Positions 18,835-27,739 are shown, numbered from the stretch's first letter. The stretch is 64,000 bases of DNA from Paracoccus sediminicola (GCF_027912835.1 NZ_CP115768.1:372001-436000), one strand, 5' to 3'. The notes: a model not told the origin generated them from the sequence alone. Made by a program: numbers and translations.

Positions 18835-20148
18835 ATGACCATGAGAATCACGACCCTCACGGCCGTGGCCGCGCTGACCCTTGCTGCCCAAGGCTGGGCG
18901 CAGGAAGGCGAAACGGTAGACGCCGTAACCATCATCGAAGAGGCTCCTGCAACGGCTGAAACCGAAGCGGGCGCAGCGACGGAGGCCCCATCCGGAGAAG
19001 AGGCCGATACCGAAGAGGCCGCTGCTGACGCGGAAGGCGCGGCGGAAGCCACCGCGGAAGAGACTGCCGCCGAAGAAGCTACGGCAGACGAAGCTGCTAC
19101 CGAAGAGGCCGCTACTGGAGAAGCCGCTGCCGAGTTAGAGGCCGGCGAGGCTGAGGCCGCAGACACAGAGGCTGAGGCGCAGCCCGCGAGTGATGAGGAA
19201 GTTGCCGCAGACGACGCCGCCGAAGACGGCGAAGCTGCCCCCGCAGTCGCAGAAGATGAGCCCGCCGCAGCTGCGGAGGGCGAGGCTGCCGAGGCAGATC
19301 CCGCAGCGGAAGACGGCGCCGCAGATGACGCGACGGCTGAGGGCGAGGCGCCCGAACCCGCCGAGGCGGAGGGCGAAGCCGGTGACGGGGGCGAAGAAAG
19401 CGCCGCCGAAGAGGTGGAAAGCGAAGAATACGCGCATGTCACCGATATCGACTTCAGCTTCGAAGGTCCGTTCGGCAGCTTCGACCAGTTCCAGCTTCAG
19501 CGCGGTCTGCAGGTCTATACCGAGGTCTGCGCCGCCTGCCACGGTCTGCGTCAGGTGCCGATCCGCACGCTTAGCGACGAATATGGCCCGGAACTGCCTG
19601 CCGATCAGGTGCGCGCCTATGCGGCGAATATGTTCGTCATAGATGCAGAAACCGGCGAAGAGCGTCCGCGCGTCCCGACCGACCATTTCCCGACCGTGAC
19701 CGGCGAGGGGATGGGGCCGGATCTGTCGCTGATGGCTAAGGCCCGCGCCGGATTCCACGGACCTTACGGCACCGGCATCAGCCAGCTGATCAACGGAATG
19801 GGCGGCCCGGAATATATCTATTCCGTGCTGACCGGCTATACCGGCGAAGAGGTCGAGCAGGCCGGGACCTATCTCTATGGGAACGAAGCTTTCGCGGGCG
19901 GTCTGATTTCGATGCCCGCACCGTTGTCGGACGGGCTGGTGACCTATGAGGACGGGACCGAGGCGACGGTCGATCAGATGTCGCGCGACGTGTCGGCCTT
20001 CCTGATGTGGACTGCCGAGCCGAAGATGATGGCGCGCAAGCAGAACGGCTTTGTTGCGGTGATCTTCCTCATCGTGCTGGCGGCGCTGCTTTATTTCACC
20101 AACAAGAAACTGTGGTGGGACGTGAAGCACGGCCGTCGCGAGGATTGA
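18835..20148 (+). CDS. petC: Cytochrome c1 with long acidic insertion
   Basis: This 437-residue heme c subunit of the bc1 complex takes electrons from Rieske. It has a signal peptide (about 1-22, ending GWAQ), then a low-complexity segment at about 24-198 made almost only of Ala, Glu, Asp, Thr and Gly, then the cytochrome domain starting at YAHVTDIDF. The heme-binding CAACH is at 232-236, the axial Met probably lies in the SMPAPL segment near 363, and a C-terminal membrane anchor spans about 402-422. An acidic insertion of similar size is known in Paracoccus denitrificans cytochrome c1, so this is a genus marker. The gene is last in petABC and is followed by a strong terminator. Confidence 0.95.
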   Translation: MTMRITTLTAVAALTLAAQGWAQEGETVDAVTIIEEAPATAETEAGAATEAPSGEEADTEEAAADAEGAAEATAEETAAEEATADEAATEEAATGEAAAELEAGEAEAADTEAEAQPASDEEVAADDAAEDGEAAPAVAEDEPAAAAEGEAAEADPAAEDGAADDATAEGEAPEPAEAEGEAGDGGEESAAEEVESEEYAHVTDIDFSFEGPFGSFDQFQLQRGLQVYTEVCAACHGLRQVPIRTLSDEYGPELPADQVRAYAANMFVIDAETGEERPRVPTDHFPTVTGEGMGPDLSLMAKARAGFHGPYGTGISQLINGMGGPEYIYSVLTGYTGEEVEQAGTYLYGNEAFAGGLISMPAPLSDGLVTYEDGTEATVDQMSRDVSAFLMWTAEPKMMARKQNGFVAVIFLIVLAALLYFTNKKLWWDVKHGRRED

Positions 20149-20190
20149 CCGGGCGGCCATGCCGACCGCATCCATATCCGAACCACCCAG

Positions 20191-20220
20191 AAACGCGCCC
20201 TTCGGGGCGCGTTTTTCTTT
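20191..20220 (+). terminator. Rho-independent terminator of petABC
   Basis: A perfect G+C-rich stem (20193-20200 with 20205-20212, extended by A-T pairs) closes on a TTCG tetraloop and runs into TTTTCTTTT. It lies 43 bases after the petC stop and is the clearest intrinsic terminator in the window. Confidence 0.9.
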
Positions 20221-20333
20221 TCCTTGACCGGCTTGCCGGCGGGCCGCCCTATCTTCGGGCGGATGGAAGAAGGGCCGGGCGATGGCGCGCCCGGCCCTGT
20301 TGCCGTCCCGCTTGGGCGGGCTGTCGAAGCGGA

Positions 20334-21761
20334 TCAGAGACCCAGCGAGCCGTAGACATTGGCGATACGGCGGATCGCGACGACATAGGCGGCGGTCCGC
20401 AGATCGGTGACCCGCTCATCGTCGAACCAGACCTCCTGCATCTTGCGGTAATTGTCGCGCATCGTGTCGTCGAGACCCGAGCGCACCAGCTCGATCTCGT
20501 CTGCACCGTGCAGATAGGCCTCCTTGAAGCCCTCGGTCATGGTCCAGGCCAGTCCGGAATCGGATGAGAGCCGCTCGATCTCCGAGATCAGAAGCCGGTT
20601 GCGATGCTCTTCATAGCGGCGCTCCATCCGGCCGAGGCTGATCTGCGACAGGTTCTTCACCCATTCGAAATAGGAGACGGTCACACCGCCCGCATTGGCA
20701 TACATGTCCGGGATGACGACCACGCCGCGCTTTTTCAGCACCTCGTCGCCATCCGAGGTGATCGGACCGTTCGCGGCCTCGATGATCAGCTTGGCCTGGA
20801 TTCGCGGGGCGTTTTCAGCGGTAATGACGCTTTCCACCGCGGCGGGGATCAGAATGTCGCACTCGTCTTCGAGTGCGTCGAGCCCGGCCGGGCGGAAGCT
20901 CGCACCCGGGAAGTTCTCGACCCCGCCGGTCTCGGTGATGTGCTTTTTCAGGGCGACGATATCCAGCCCGTCGGGATTGTGGACCGAGCCGTTATATTCG
21001 ACCACGGTCACGATCGCGCAGCCATCTTCTTCCGAGAGGAACTTGGCGGCATGATAGCCCACATTCCCGAGACCCTGCACGACGACGCGCTTGCTTGACA
21101 GCGGTCCCTCGATGCCGGCGCGCTTCAGCGCATCGGGGTGGCGGAAGAACTCGCGCACCGCATACTGGACGCCGCGCCCGGTCGCCTCGACCCGGCCCGA
21201 AATCCCGCCAATGGTGACCGGCTTGCCGGTCACACAGGCCTTGGCGTTGATATCGTCGGGGTGCAGCCGCTTATAGGCATCGGCCATCCAGGCCATCTCG
21301 CGCTCGCCCGTGCCCATATCGGGGGCAGGAACGTTCTGCGACGGAGAAATCAGACTGCGGCGCGACAGCTCATAGGTGAAGCGGCGCGTGATTCGCTCCA
21401 GCTCGTCCTCGTCCCAGTCGCGCGGATTGATCCGCAGACCGCCTTTCGAGCCGCCGAAGGGCACTTCGACCAGCGCGCATTTATACGTCATCAGCGCGGC
21501 AAGCGCCTCGACCTCGTCCTGATTGACCGACATGGCATAGCGGATGCCGCCCTTCACAGGCTCCATATGTTCGGAATGGACCGAGCGATAGCCGGTGAAG
21601 GTGTGGATCGCGCCGCGCAGCCGCACCCCGAAACGCACCGTGTAAGTCGAGTTACAGACCCGGATCTTTTCCTCCAGCCCCGGCGGCAGCTTCATCAGGG
21701 AAGCCGCCTGGCTGAACATCCGATCGACTGAGTCGCGGAACGACGGGTGGGCGTTGGACAT
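20334..21761 (-). CDS. Glutamate dehydrogenase (Glu/Leu/Phe/Val dehydrogenase family)
   Basis: This 475-residue cytoplasmic enzyme interconverts glutamate and 2-oxoglutarate plus ammonia. Signatures are PVKGGIRY near residue 88, the catalytic-Lys segment VPFGGSKGGL near 117, PAPDMGTGEREM near 160 and the Rossmann motif VVQGLGNVG near 228. Length and pattern fit the hexameric NAD- or NADP-dependent class rather than the 180-kDa GdhB type. The start is set at ATG 21761 with a good AGAG site upstream; a GTG two codons earlier is possible. A TetR-type regulator gene starts 148 bases away on the other strand and may control it. Confidence 0.92.
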   Translation of the reverse strand: MSNAHPSFRDSVDRMFSQAASLMKLPPGLEEKIRVCNSTYTVRFGVRLRGAIHTFTGYRSVHSEHMEPVKGGIRYAMSVNQDEVEALAALMTYKCALVEVPFGGSKGGLRINPRDWDEDELERITRRFTYELSRRSLISPSQNVPAPDMGTGEREMAWMADAYKRLHPDDINAKACVTGKPVTIGGISGRVEATGRGVQYAVREFFRHPDALKRAGIEGPLSSKRVVVQGLGNVGYHAAKFLSEEDGCAIVTVVEYNGSVHNPDGLDIVALKKHITETGGVENFPGASFRPAGLDALEDECDILIPAAVESVITAENAPRIQAKLIIEAANGPITSDGDEVLKKRGVVVIPDMYANAGGVTVSYFEWVKNLSQISLGRMERRYEEHRNRLLISEIERLSSDSGLAWTMTEGFKEAYLHGADEIELVRSGLDDTMRDNYRKMQEVWFDDERVTDLRTAAYVVAIRRIANVYGSLGL

Positions 21762-21909
21762 GAGCACTCTCCGCTTTGCCTATTCCTTTGGCAGAGCATC
21801 GTTGCTACGGCGGATTTTCGCAATGCCATTTCACCAAATCGCTCTGGCCTTGTGGTTAACAAGCTCGCGGATTTATCTTTCGCCGGTACGACACAGTTTA
21901 GGCAGTCCA

Positions 21910-22560
21910 ATGGTTAACGAGGCACGGTCCATCACCAGGGGCCGGAAATACGGTCAGGTGCTGGAGGGCGCGCGACGCGTCTTCATGCGCGATGGTTATG
22001 AAGGGGCGAGCGTCGACGATATCGCCCGAGAAGCATCTGTGTCCAAGGCAACGCTCTACAGCTATTTTCCCGACAAGAAGCTGATGTTCGACGCGGTGTT
22101 CCGCGACGAGCTGGACCGCGAGCGTCTGGATGGCACCGCGCTGATCGGGTTGGATCTGCCGGTGGATCAGGTTCTGCGCTTCACCGGCCATCTGATCGCC
22201 AACCATGCGGTGTCCGAGTTCGGATCCCGTACCCTGCGGCTGGCCATTGCCGAGGCCGAGCGTTTCCCGACTCTTTCGGCGGAGTATTACGAACTTGGCC
22301 CGGCGGCGCTGCGACGCCAGCTGGAACGGCAGCTTCGCCGCTGGCAGCAGGACGGGCTGCTGCGCGACGACATTGCGGATCTGGGTCTTGCCGCCGACAG
22401 CTTCGTGCAGCTCAGCATGGCGCGGGTGAAGGATCGGGTGATGCTGATGGGCCGGGCCTCGGTCGATGACGCGATGATCCGGCGGACCGTCGATAACGCC
22501 GTCGACACGTTCCTGCGCGCTTATGGCACGGATTCGGCACGGCAATTGCTGGCAAGCTGA
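21910..22560 (+). CDS. TetR/AcrR family transcriptional regulator
   Basis: This 216-residue DNA-binding repressor has an N-terminal TetR helix-turn-helix (about 10-60, with GYEGASVDDIAREASVSKAT) and a C-terminal helical ligand-binding and dimer domain. The ATG at 21910 gives the standard short arm before the helix-turn-helix; longer in-frame extensions overlap the divergent promoter region. The gene is divergent from glutamate dehydrogenase, an arrangement that often means joint control from the shared 148-base gap. The ligand cannot be told from sequence. Confidence 0.9.
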   Translation: MVNEARSITRGRKYGQVLEGARRVFMRDGYEGASVDDIAREASVSKATLYSYFPDKKLMFDAVFRDELDRERLDGTALIGLDLPVDQVLRFTGHLIANHAVSEFGSRTLRLAIAEAERFPTLSAEYYELGPAALRRQLERQLRRWQQDGLLRDDIADLGLAADSFVQLSMARVKDRVMLMGRASVDDAMIRRTVDNAVDTFLRAYGTDSARQLLAS

Positions 22561-22689
22561 TGGGGTTGTGACCCGCCATGGGCGCTGCGGGCTTAACAGC
22601 GGCGCCTCCACAGCGTATAGGTTTTCGCAAGGCCCCCGGCTCAGCGGGGCCGTGTGACGCAGGACCATACGAAACCTCATCAGGGACAG

Positions 22690-23049
22690 ATGAACGAGAT
22701 GATGAAGACGCCCCGCCTTTTCGCCCCGCTCGCCGCCGCGCTTGCGCTTGCCGGCTGCATGGCCGCGCCGCCGCAGGCTCCGGTGGATCAGGCCGTGGTC
22801 AACCCGCAGGTCGCGCCGCTGCCCACCGCTTCCGATGACGGTCTGGTCGAGCGCAAGCCGGATCTCTGCAAGGCCAGCACCTATACCAGCTATATCGGCC
22901 AGCCGGGCAGCGTCGTGCCGACGCTCGGGATCACGCGCGAGTATCGCGTCGTCGAGTATCGCGGCATCGAGCCGCAGGAATATGATCCCAACCGGATCGT
23001 GTTCCGGCTGGACAGCGCCGGGAACATCTCTGCCGTGGATTGCGGCTGA
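22690..23049 (+). CDS. I78-type peptidase inhibitor lipoprotein (first of a pair)
   Basis: This protein of about 119 residues has a lipoprotein signal (lipobox LAGC near residue 20) and a C-terminal domain that fits the I78 inhibitor family: Cys in DLCKAS, then YIGQPGS, a YRVVEYRG segment, an Arg in NRIVFRLD and the closing GNISAVDCG. I78 proteins are small eglin-like inhibitors of serine proteases. The predicted location is the periplasmic face of a membrane. Its stop overlaps the ATG of a second I78-like lipoprotein by one base. Alternative starts at 22699 or 22702 cannot be excluded. Confidence 0.78.
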   Translation: MNEMMKTPRLFAPLAAALALAGCMAAPPQAPVDQAVVNPQVAPLPTASDDGLVERKPDLCKASTYTSYIGQPGSVVPTLGITREYRVVEYRGIEPQEYDPNRIVFRLDSAGNISAVDCG

Positions 23050-23336
23050 TGCGGGCGCGTCTGACATTCTGCGCCGTAGCGCTTGGCGCGCTTGCGGGCT
23101 GTATCGAGACCGCCGAGCCCTCGGGCCCGGCAGAGCCGCCTCCGCCTTCGGATGCCTGCGGTGCTTCGCAGCATCAGCGGCTGGTTGGCCAGAGCAGCGC
23201 AATCCTCGCCGGTGGCGCGCTTCGCGAGGCGCGGCGCATCGGGCCGGACATGGCGGTGACGTCGGATTATCGCCCCGAGCGGATGAATATCGAATATGAC
23301 GAGAACGGGATCATCACCAAGATTTCCTGTTACTGA
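23049..23336 (+). CDS. I78-type peptidase inhibitor lipoprotein (second of a pair)
   Basis: This 95-residue protein is a shorter, diverged relative of the preceding gene product. It has a lipobox (LAGC, Cys near residue 17), a Pro-rich linker and an I78-like domain: Cys in DACGAS, RLVGQSS, an Arg-rich middle, the DYRPERMNIEYDENG segment and a terminal Cys. Tandem placement with a one-base overlap points to duplication followed by divergence. Target proteases are unknown; a subtilisin-like protease is encoded about 28 kb away but no link is shown. Confidence 0.75.
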   Translation: MRARLTFCAVALGALAGCIETAEPSGPAEPPPPSDACGASQHQRLVGQSSAILAGGALREARRIGPDMAVTSDYRPERMNIEYDENGIITKISCY

Positions 23337-23429
23337 CCGGCCCTGGGCGCGGCCTGGCTTATGGCGACCGGCCGCGCATCGCATGTTTTTGCCGTTGATC
23401 GTGGCGGCGAGCGGTGCCACGATCCCAAG

Positions 23430-23765
23430 ATGCAGAACCCGCATCACCCTCTGACCCCCCAGCCCGACAGAATAGCCTTCGACCGCGCCGAGCTTGGCGT
23501 GATCCTGTCGGTCTATGGCCGCATGGTCGCGGCAGGAGAGTGGCGCGATTACGCAATGGCGTTTCTGCGTGACGTGGCGGTGTTCTCGATTTTCCGCCAC
23601 AGCGCCGAGACCCCGATCTATCGCGTGGAAAAGCGGCCCCGGCTGCGCAACCAGCAGGGCATGTATGCGGTGATCGGCATGGATGGACGCATTCTCAAGC
23701 GCGGTCACGATCTGAAACAGGTGCTGCGCGTGTTCGACCGCAAGATGATCCGGGCGGTCGACTAG
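23430..23765 (+). CDS. DUF2794 protein
   Basis: This 111-residue cytoplasmic protein matches, by recognition, the alphaproteobacterial DUF2794 family: a short N-terminus, then FDRAELGVILSVYGRMV near residue 15, the WRDYA segment, and IYRVEKRPRLRNQQGMY near residue 62. No function is known. There is no signal peptide or membrane segment. Its stop overlaps that of thiQ on the other strand by four bases. The start at 23430 lacks a strong ribosome-binding site; an in-frame ATG at 23361 is possible. Confidence 0.75.
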   Translation: MQNPHHPLTPQPDRIAFDRAELGVILSVYGRMVAAGEWRDYAMAFLRDVAVFSIFRHSAETPIYRVEKRPRLRNQQGMYAVIGMDGRILKRGHDLKQVLRVFDRKMIRAVD

Positions 23766-24454
23766 CCAAGATAAGCGGCAAGCGGCGCGGGCGGATGGTC
23801 CAGCAATGGGCCTGTCGGGACTGCGGGCTGCGCGAGCCCATCTATCACTACCACCGTCTGGGGCGCGAAGGCGCGGGCGTCCTTCGGGTCATGCGTGACC
23901 ATCAGCACCGTCGCACCGCTGCGTTCCGCGATCCGGCCAAGAAGCTCGAGCATCTCCGACTTGAGCGCCGGGCCGAGCGCCGAGAACGCCTCATCGAGAA
24001 GCAGTACGGGCCGGGCGCGCAGCGCCACGCGCGCCAATGCCACGCGGCTTTGCTGGCCGCCGGAAAGATTGGCGGGGCGACGCTCGGCCATGCCGGACAG
24101 CCCGACCTCGTCGAGGGCCCGCGACACCGCCCGTTCCTGATCCGCCGAGAGCCGGAGGTCGGGCCGCAGACCCAATCCGACATTCTGCGCCACGCTGAGA
24201 TGGGGGAACAGGTTCTGGTCCTGAAACAGCACCGACACCGGACGCTCGCCGGGGGCCAGCACCCCCATGTCGCGCCCCTGCCAACACACCCGTCCCGAAG
24301 ACAGCGGCACGAAGCCCGACACCGTTCCAAGCAGCGTGGACTTGCCAGAGCCGGAGGGCCCGATCACCGCGACCCGCGCCCCTGCATCAATGCCGAAATC
24401 GGCGCGCAGACGGAAATCGCCCAGCCTCGCCTCGGCAGCCTCAAATCGCAGCAT
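23762..24454 (-). CDS. thiQ: Thiamine ABC transporter ATP-binding protein ThiQ
   Basis: This 230-residue ATPase powers thiamine/TPP import. Walker A GPSGSGKST is near residue 34, the Q-loop (FQDQNLFPH) near 78, signature LSGGQQSR near 128, Walker B LLLDEAFSAL near 150 and the switch His in THDPKD near 183. It is the last gene of the thiBPQ operon, overlapping thiP by 14 bases. The operon lies behind a TPP riboswitch, which makes the substrate assignment stronger than from the ATPase alone. Confidence 0.92.
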   Translation of the reverse strand: MLRFEAAEARLGDFRLRADFGIDAGARVAVIGPSGSGKSTLLGTVSGFVPLSSGRVCWQGRDMGVLAPGERPVSVLFQDQNLFPHLSVAQNVGLGLRPDLRLSADQERAVSRALDEVGLSGMAERRPANLSGGQQSRVALARVALRARPVLLLDEAFSALGPALKSEMLELLGRIAERSGATVLMVTHDPKDARAFAPQTVVVIDGLAQPAVPTGPLLDHPPAPLAAYLG

Positions 24455-25988
24455 TCACACGTCCTCCGCGGTCGAAGATCCAGAACAGGGCAAAACTGAT
24501 CGCCATCAGCAGCACCGCGCAGGCCGCGGCATCGGCCATGCGATAGCTGTTCATCAGCTGATAGAGCTTCAGCGGCAGCGTCGCGTTCTCGCTGTCGGCA
24601 AAGAGCGTGATGACGCCCAGATCGCCCATCGCCAGGGCCGCAGCCAGCCCTGCTGCAAAGCCCAGCGGGCGCGACAGGCGCGGCAGGATCAGCAGCCGCA
24701 GCCGCGCCAGCCCGCGCATGTCCAGCGAATCGGCCAGCCTTCCGTAATCCGCGCGCAGGCTCCGCGCTGCCGGGATCAGGATGCGCAGCGCAAACGGCAG
24801 CGCCATTGCCGCGTTGATCCCGACCGTGACGGGCAGCGCGAGCTCGGTGGGCGAGGCCAGCCCGCGCAGCAGCAGGTAAAGCCCCGTGCCGAGCACAAGC
24901 GGCGAGGCGACGATGGGCAGCATCCCCGCCGCCTCGACCCAGCGATTGCCCCGCGCGACGCTAAGCGCGAGCGGCAGCGCCAGCACGAGCGTCGCAAAAG
25001 CCGAGATCAGCGCCATCACCACCGAACGCAGCGCCGCCGCCCAGATCGGCGCGGGCAGCCCGGTCAGCCGCGGCAGCCCCTGCGCGATCACCGAAAGCAT
25101 CGGCACAAGCAGGAAGCCGGCGGCAAGGGCAATCGCCACCAGATCCATCCCGCGACGCCAGCCGGGCGGGCCGCGCAGTCCGGAATCGCGATCCATCCCC
25201 GCGCCGAACCCGGCGGGAATCGCCACGCGTGAGGACAGCGCCAGCGCAACAAGGCACAGCGCCACCTGCACCAGCCCCAATGTCGCCGCCTTGCCGAGAT
25301 CGAAATCGAAGCGGAACGCCTGATAGATGGCCAGCTCGACCGTGGTCGCGCGCGGCCCGCCGCCGAGCGCCAGCGCCACCGCAAAGGAGGTCAGGCAGAC
25401 CAGAAACACCGCCAGCCAGGCGCCCGGCAGCACCTCGCGCAGCATCGGCCGCTCCAGATGCCTCCCGATATCGGCCGGCGCAAAGCCCAGCGAACGGGCC
25501 AGCCGGAACCGCTCGGACGGGATCGCCTGCCAGCCATGAAGGATCATCCGCACCGAGAGCGGCAGGTTGAAGAACACATGCGCGAGGACCACCCCCTGCC
25601 AGCCATAGATCGACACCGGGCCCAGCCCCAGCGGCGCAAGCGCCTGGTTGACCAGCCCCGAGCGACCAAAGACCGAGACCAGCCCCATGATCGCCACGAT
25701 CACCGGCAGGATGAACGGTGCCCCGAGCAGCGTGATCAGCACAGCGCGCCCGAAAAATCGCCGCCGGGCCAGCGCGCGGGACACCGGGATCGCCAGCCCG
25801 GCCGATAGCGTGGCCGAGACCACCGCCTGCCAGATCGTGAACCAGACCGCCCGCCAGTCCCATGTCCCGAGCCCCGAAAGGCCGCCCGCTTGCAACGCCA
25901 CCGCGCCAAGCGTGCCCATCACCAGCAGGACAAGCCCCGCCGCGACGGCGGGACCGGCGGGGTCTATTGCGCGAAAACGCTGAGCCAT
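24441..25988 (-). CDS. thiP: Thiamine ABC transporter permease ThiP
   Basis: This 515-residue inner-membrane protein has two fused permease halves, as in ThiP and Fe3+-type permeases, with about 12 hydrophobic segments. Each half carries an EAA-like coupling loop (SERFRLARSLGFAP near residue 177; RADYGRLADSLDMRG near 415). It overlaps thiB by 25 bases upstream and thiQ by 14 downstream, so all three subunits are coupled. Family and operon context agree on thiamine uptake. Confidence 0.92.
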   Translation of the reverse strand: MAQRFRAIDPAGPAVAAGLVLLVMGTLGAVALQAGGLSGLGTWDWRAVWFTIWQAVVSATLSAGLAIPVSRALARRRFFGRAVLITLLGAPFILPVIVAIMGLVSVFGRSGLVNQALAPLGLGPVSIYGWQGVVLAHVFFNLPLSVRMILHGWQAIPSERFRLARSLGFAPADIGRHLERPMLREVLPGAWLAVFLVCLTSFAVALALGGGPRATTVELAIYQAFRFDFDLGKAATLGLVQVALCLVALALSSRVAIPAGFGAGMDRDSGLRGPPGWRRGMDLVAIALAAGFLLVPMLSVIAQGLPRLTGLPAPIWAAALRSVVMALISAFATLVLALPLALSVARGNRWVEAAGMLPIVASPLVLGTGLYLLLRGLASPTELALPVTVGINAAMALPFALRILIPAARSLRADYGRLADSLDMRGLARLRLLILPRLSRPLGFAAGLAAALAMGDLGVITLFADSENATLPLKLYQLMNSYRMADAAACAVLLMAISFALFWIFDRGGRVNAAI

Positions 25989-26938
25989 TCATCAAGCGCC
26001 GGTTTGCGCAGCGCCTCGGCTTCCTCTTCGTTCAGGAAGATGGTCTTTCCGGGCCGGGGCAGCGCCGCGAAATAGGCCGGAAGCAAATCGCGCTTGAGCT
26101 TGGCCGGATAGGACCAGTTCGCCTCGGCGATCATGCTCTGGAAATCCTCGGAAAGAACATAGTCCATGAATTGCTGCGCCAGCGCGGGCTGATCGGTCCC
26201 GGCAAGCTGTGCGGCCAGCTCGACCATGAAGTAATGCCCCTCGGGAAAGATAGCGGCAGCCTTGGTCGTGTCCTGCTCGGCGCCGATGTGATAGGCGGGC
26301 GAGGTTGTATAGCTTAGCACCATATCGGCCTCGCCATCGGTGAACATGCCATAGCTTTCGGACCAGCCCTGGGTCACGGTCAGCACCTTCGGACGCAGCT
26401 TTTCCCAAGCCGCGCGGGAGTCGTCGCCATAAACGCTGTTCACCCACAGCAGCAGCGCCAGCCCGCTGATCGAGCTGCGCGGATCCTGGATCACGATCTT
26501 GAGGTCATCGGGCGCATCGAGCAGCGCGTCGAAACTTTCGGGCGGGTTGTCCATTCGGGTCTTGTCATAGACAAAGGCCGTCTCGCCCCAGTTGAAGGGC
26601 AGGAACACCTCATCAGTCCACTCGATGGGCAGGGTCAGCCCGGACAGGTCCTGGCCATGCGGCGCGAACAGCCCGGATTGGCGGGCGCGCATGGTCACGT
26701 CGCTGTTCAGCCCGATCACCGCATCGGCCTCGGTCTGCTTGCCCTCCAGCAACAGCCGGGGCAGCACATCGCCGGTGACGAAGTTCAGGTCGCAATCGCA
26801 GACCGCCTCGAAGCCCTCCTCGATCTTCGGACCCGGCCCCCATTCCGAGGCGAAGTAGTCGGGCGCATAGACGGTGAATTCATCGGCGGCCAGCGCCGGG
26901 CTGGCGGAGATCATCAATGCCAGCAGGGCATTACGCAT
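25964..26938 (-). CDS. thiB: Thiamine-binding periplasmic protein ThiB
   Basis: This 324-residue substrate-binding protein delivers thiamine or its phosphates to ThiPQ. The signal peptide covers about residues 1-18 (MRNALLALM..., cleavage after ALAAD). The mature protein shows the ThiB/TbpA pattern with LTVY-like FTVYAPDYF at its start, GLNSDV near 83, and a WSESYGMFTDGEADMVLSYTTSP segment near 195-220. ATG 26938 has a strong AAGGAGG site; the longer frame upstream would run through the riboswitch. It is the first gene after the TPP riboswitch, so expression should fall when TPP is plentiful. Confidence 0.93.
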   Translation of the reverse strand: MRNALLALMISASPALAADEFTVYAPDYFASEWGPGPKIEEGFEAVCDCDLNFVTGDVLPRLLLEGKQTEADAVIGLNSDVTMRARQSGLFAPHGQDLSGLTLPIEWTDEVFLPFNWGETAFVYDKTRMDNPPESFDALLDAPDDLKIVIQDPRSSISGLALLLWVNSVYGDDSRAAWEKLRPKVLTVTQGWSESYGMFTDGEADMVLSYTTSPAYHIGAEQDTTKAAAIFPEGHYFMVELAAQLAGTDQPALAQQFMDYVLSEDFQSMIAEANWSYPAKLKRDLLPAYFAALPRPGKTIFLNEEEAEALRKPALDEWLSVFAQ

Positions 26939-26984
26939 ATCGTCCTCCTTCTGTTCAATGTCGGAAAGAAAGGATGACGAAACC

Positions 26985-27059
26985 TTCCCTCCGCCGGTCG
27001 TGAACCGGATCAGGTTCAACGGGTCCGCGAAAGCGTCTCAGCCCGAAGGCACCCCGAGG
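26985..27059 (-). ncRNA. TPP (THI-box) riboswitch upstream of thiBPQ
   Basis: On the minus strand the segment contains the conserved THI-box cores: a GGGGTGCC start, the CTGAGA element followed by a variable stem, the ACCTGATC element and a closing GGCGGAGGGA. It lies about 45 bases before the thiB start, next to its ribosome-binding site, so control of translation initiation is likely in this GC-rich lineage; no intrinsic terminator is visible between it and thiB. Binding of TPP would switch off thiamine import. Confidence 0.95.
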
Positions 27060-27146
27060 TGGAACCGAAGATAGCAGCGGAGGTTGGCTGTGCAAGGCCC
27101 CCATCGCGACGACAGGTCGACGCTTTAGACAGAAAGGACCGCAACC

Positions 27147-27671
27147 ATGTTCAACGAAGCCGTCAAGCACGTGCCCGCCCGTGCGGGAGAGGATACCGTC
27201 AACGTCTTTATCGAGACGCCTCGCGGCAGCCGGCAAAAGATGAACCTGCACGAGAGCGGGCTGTTTCGGATTGGGCTGGAGCTGCCGGAGGGAATGCGCT
27301 TCCCCTTTGCCTTTGGCTTCGTGCCGCAGACCCGTGCACCGGATGGCGACCCGCTCGACATCTTGCTGCTTTGCGACGGCGAGCTTCCCGCGGGGTCTCT
27401 GATCGAGGCGCGGCTGATCGGCGTGCTGAAAATGGAGAATGAGGAAGATGGCGCGTTGGTCCGCAATGACCGCGTCGTCGCCATCGCCACGATGAGCAGG
27501 ATCTATAACGACCTCGCCGACCTTGCCGAGGCGCGAAAAGAATTCGTCTGGGACATGCAGCTGTTTTTCGAATCCTATAACCGGATGATCGAGCGCGGCT
27601 ATGAGTTCAAGGGGCAGGGCGACCGGAACGAGGCGATCTCGCTGTTCGAGGAGTCGGTGTTGCAGCAATAG
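27147..27671 (+). CDS. Inorganic pyrophosphatase-like protein with altered active site
   Basis: This 174-residue protein aligns along its length with family I soluble pyrophosphatases: [12 protein letters not shown] near residue 20, [10 protein letters not shown] near 52, the metal motif DGDPLD near 64, [10 protein letters not shown] near 95 and FFESYN near 145. The three Asp of the DGDPxD motif are kept, but several residues that are active-site in E. coli PPase appear changed (the Glu of KYE is Asn, Tyr55 is Phe, the Lys of YK near the end is Asn, and the Asp/Lys group after VLKM is not clearly conserved). It may be a divergent PPase or have another phosphohydrolase or binding role. A good ribosome-binding site precedes ATG 27147. 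Confidence 0.72.
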   Translation: MFNEAVKHVPARAGEDTVNVFIETPRGSRQKMNLHESGLFRIGLELPEGMRFPFAFGFVPQTRAPDGDPLDILLLCDGELPAGSLIEARLIGVLKMENEEDGALVRNDRVVAIATMSRIYNDLADLAEARKEFVWDMQLFFESYNRMIERGYEFKGQGDRNEAISLFEESVLQQ

Positions 27672-27739
27672 CATATGGCTCTGGCGCCTTGCCGCGGGCC
27701 GGGCGGGCGGCTAACGAGGGCGTCAAAGGAGATCCCGCG

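Noticed and set aside
18705..19442. Ser/Ala-rich minus-strand frame opposite the cytochrome c1 acidic tract
   Set aside because: Low-complexity reverse complement of the Ala/Glu codons of petC; no independent start signals.
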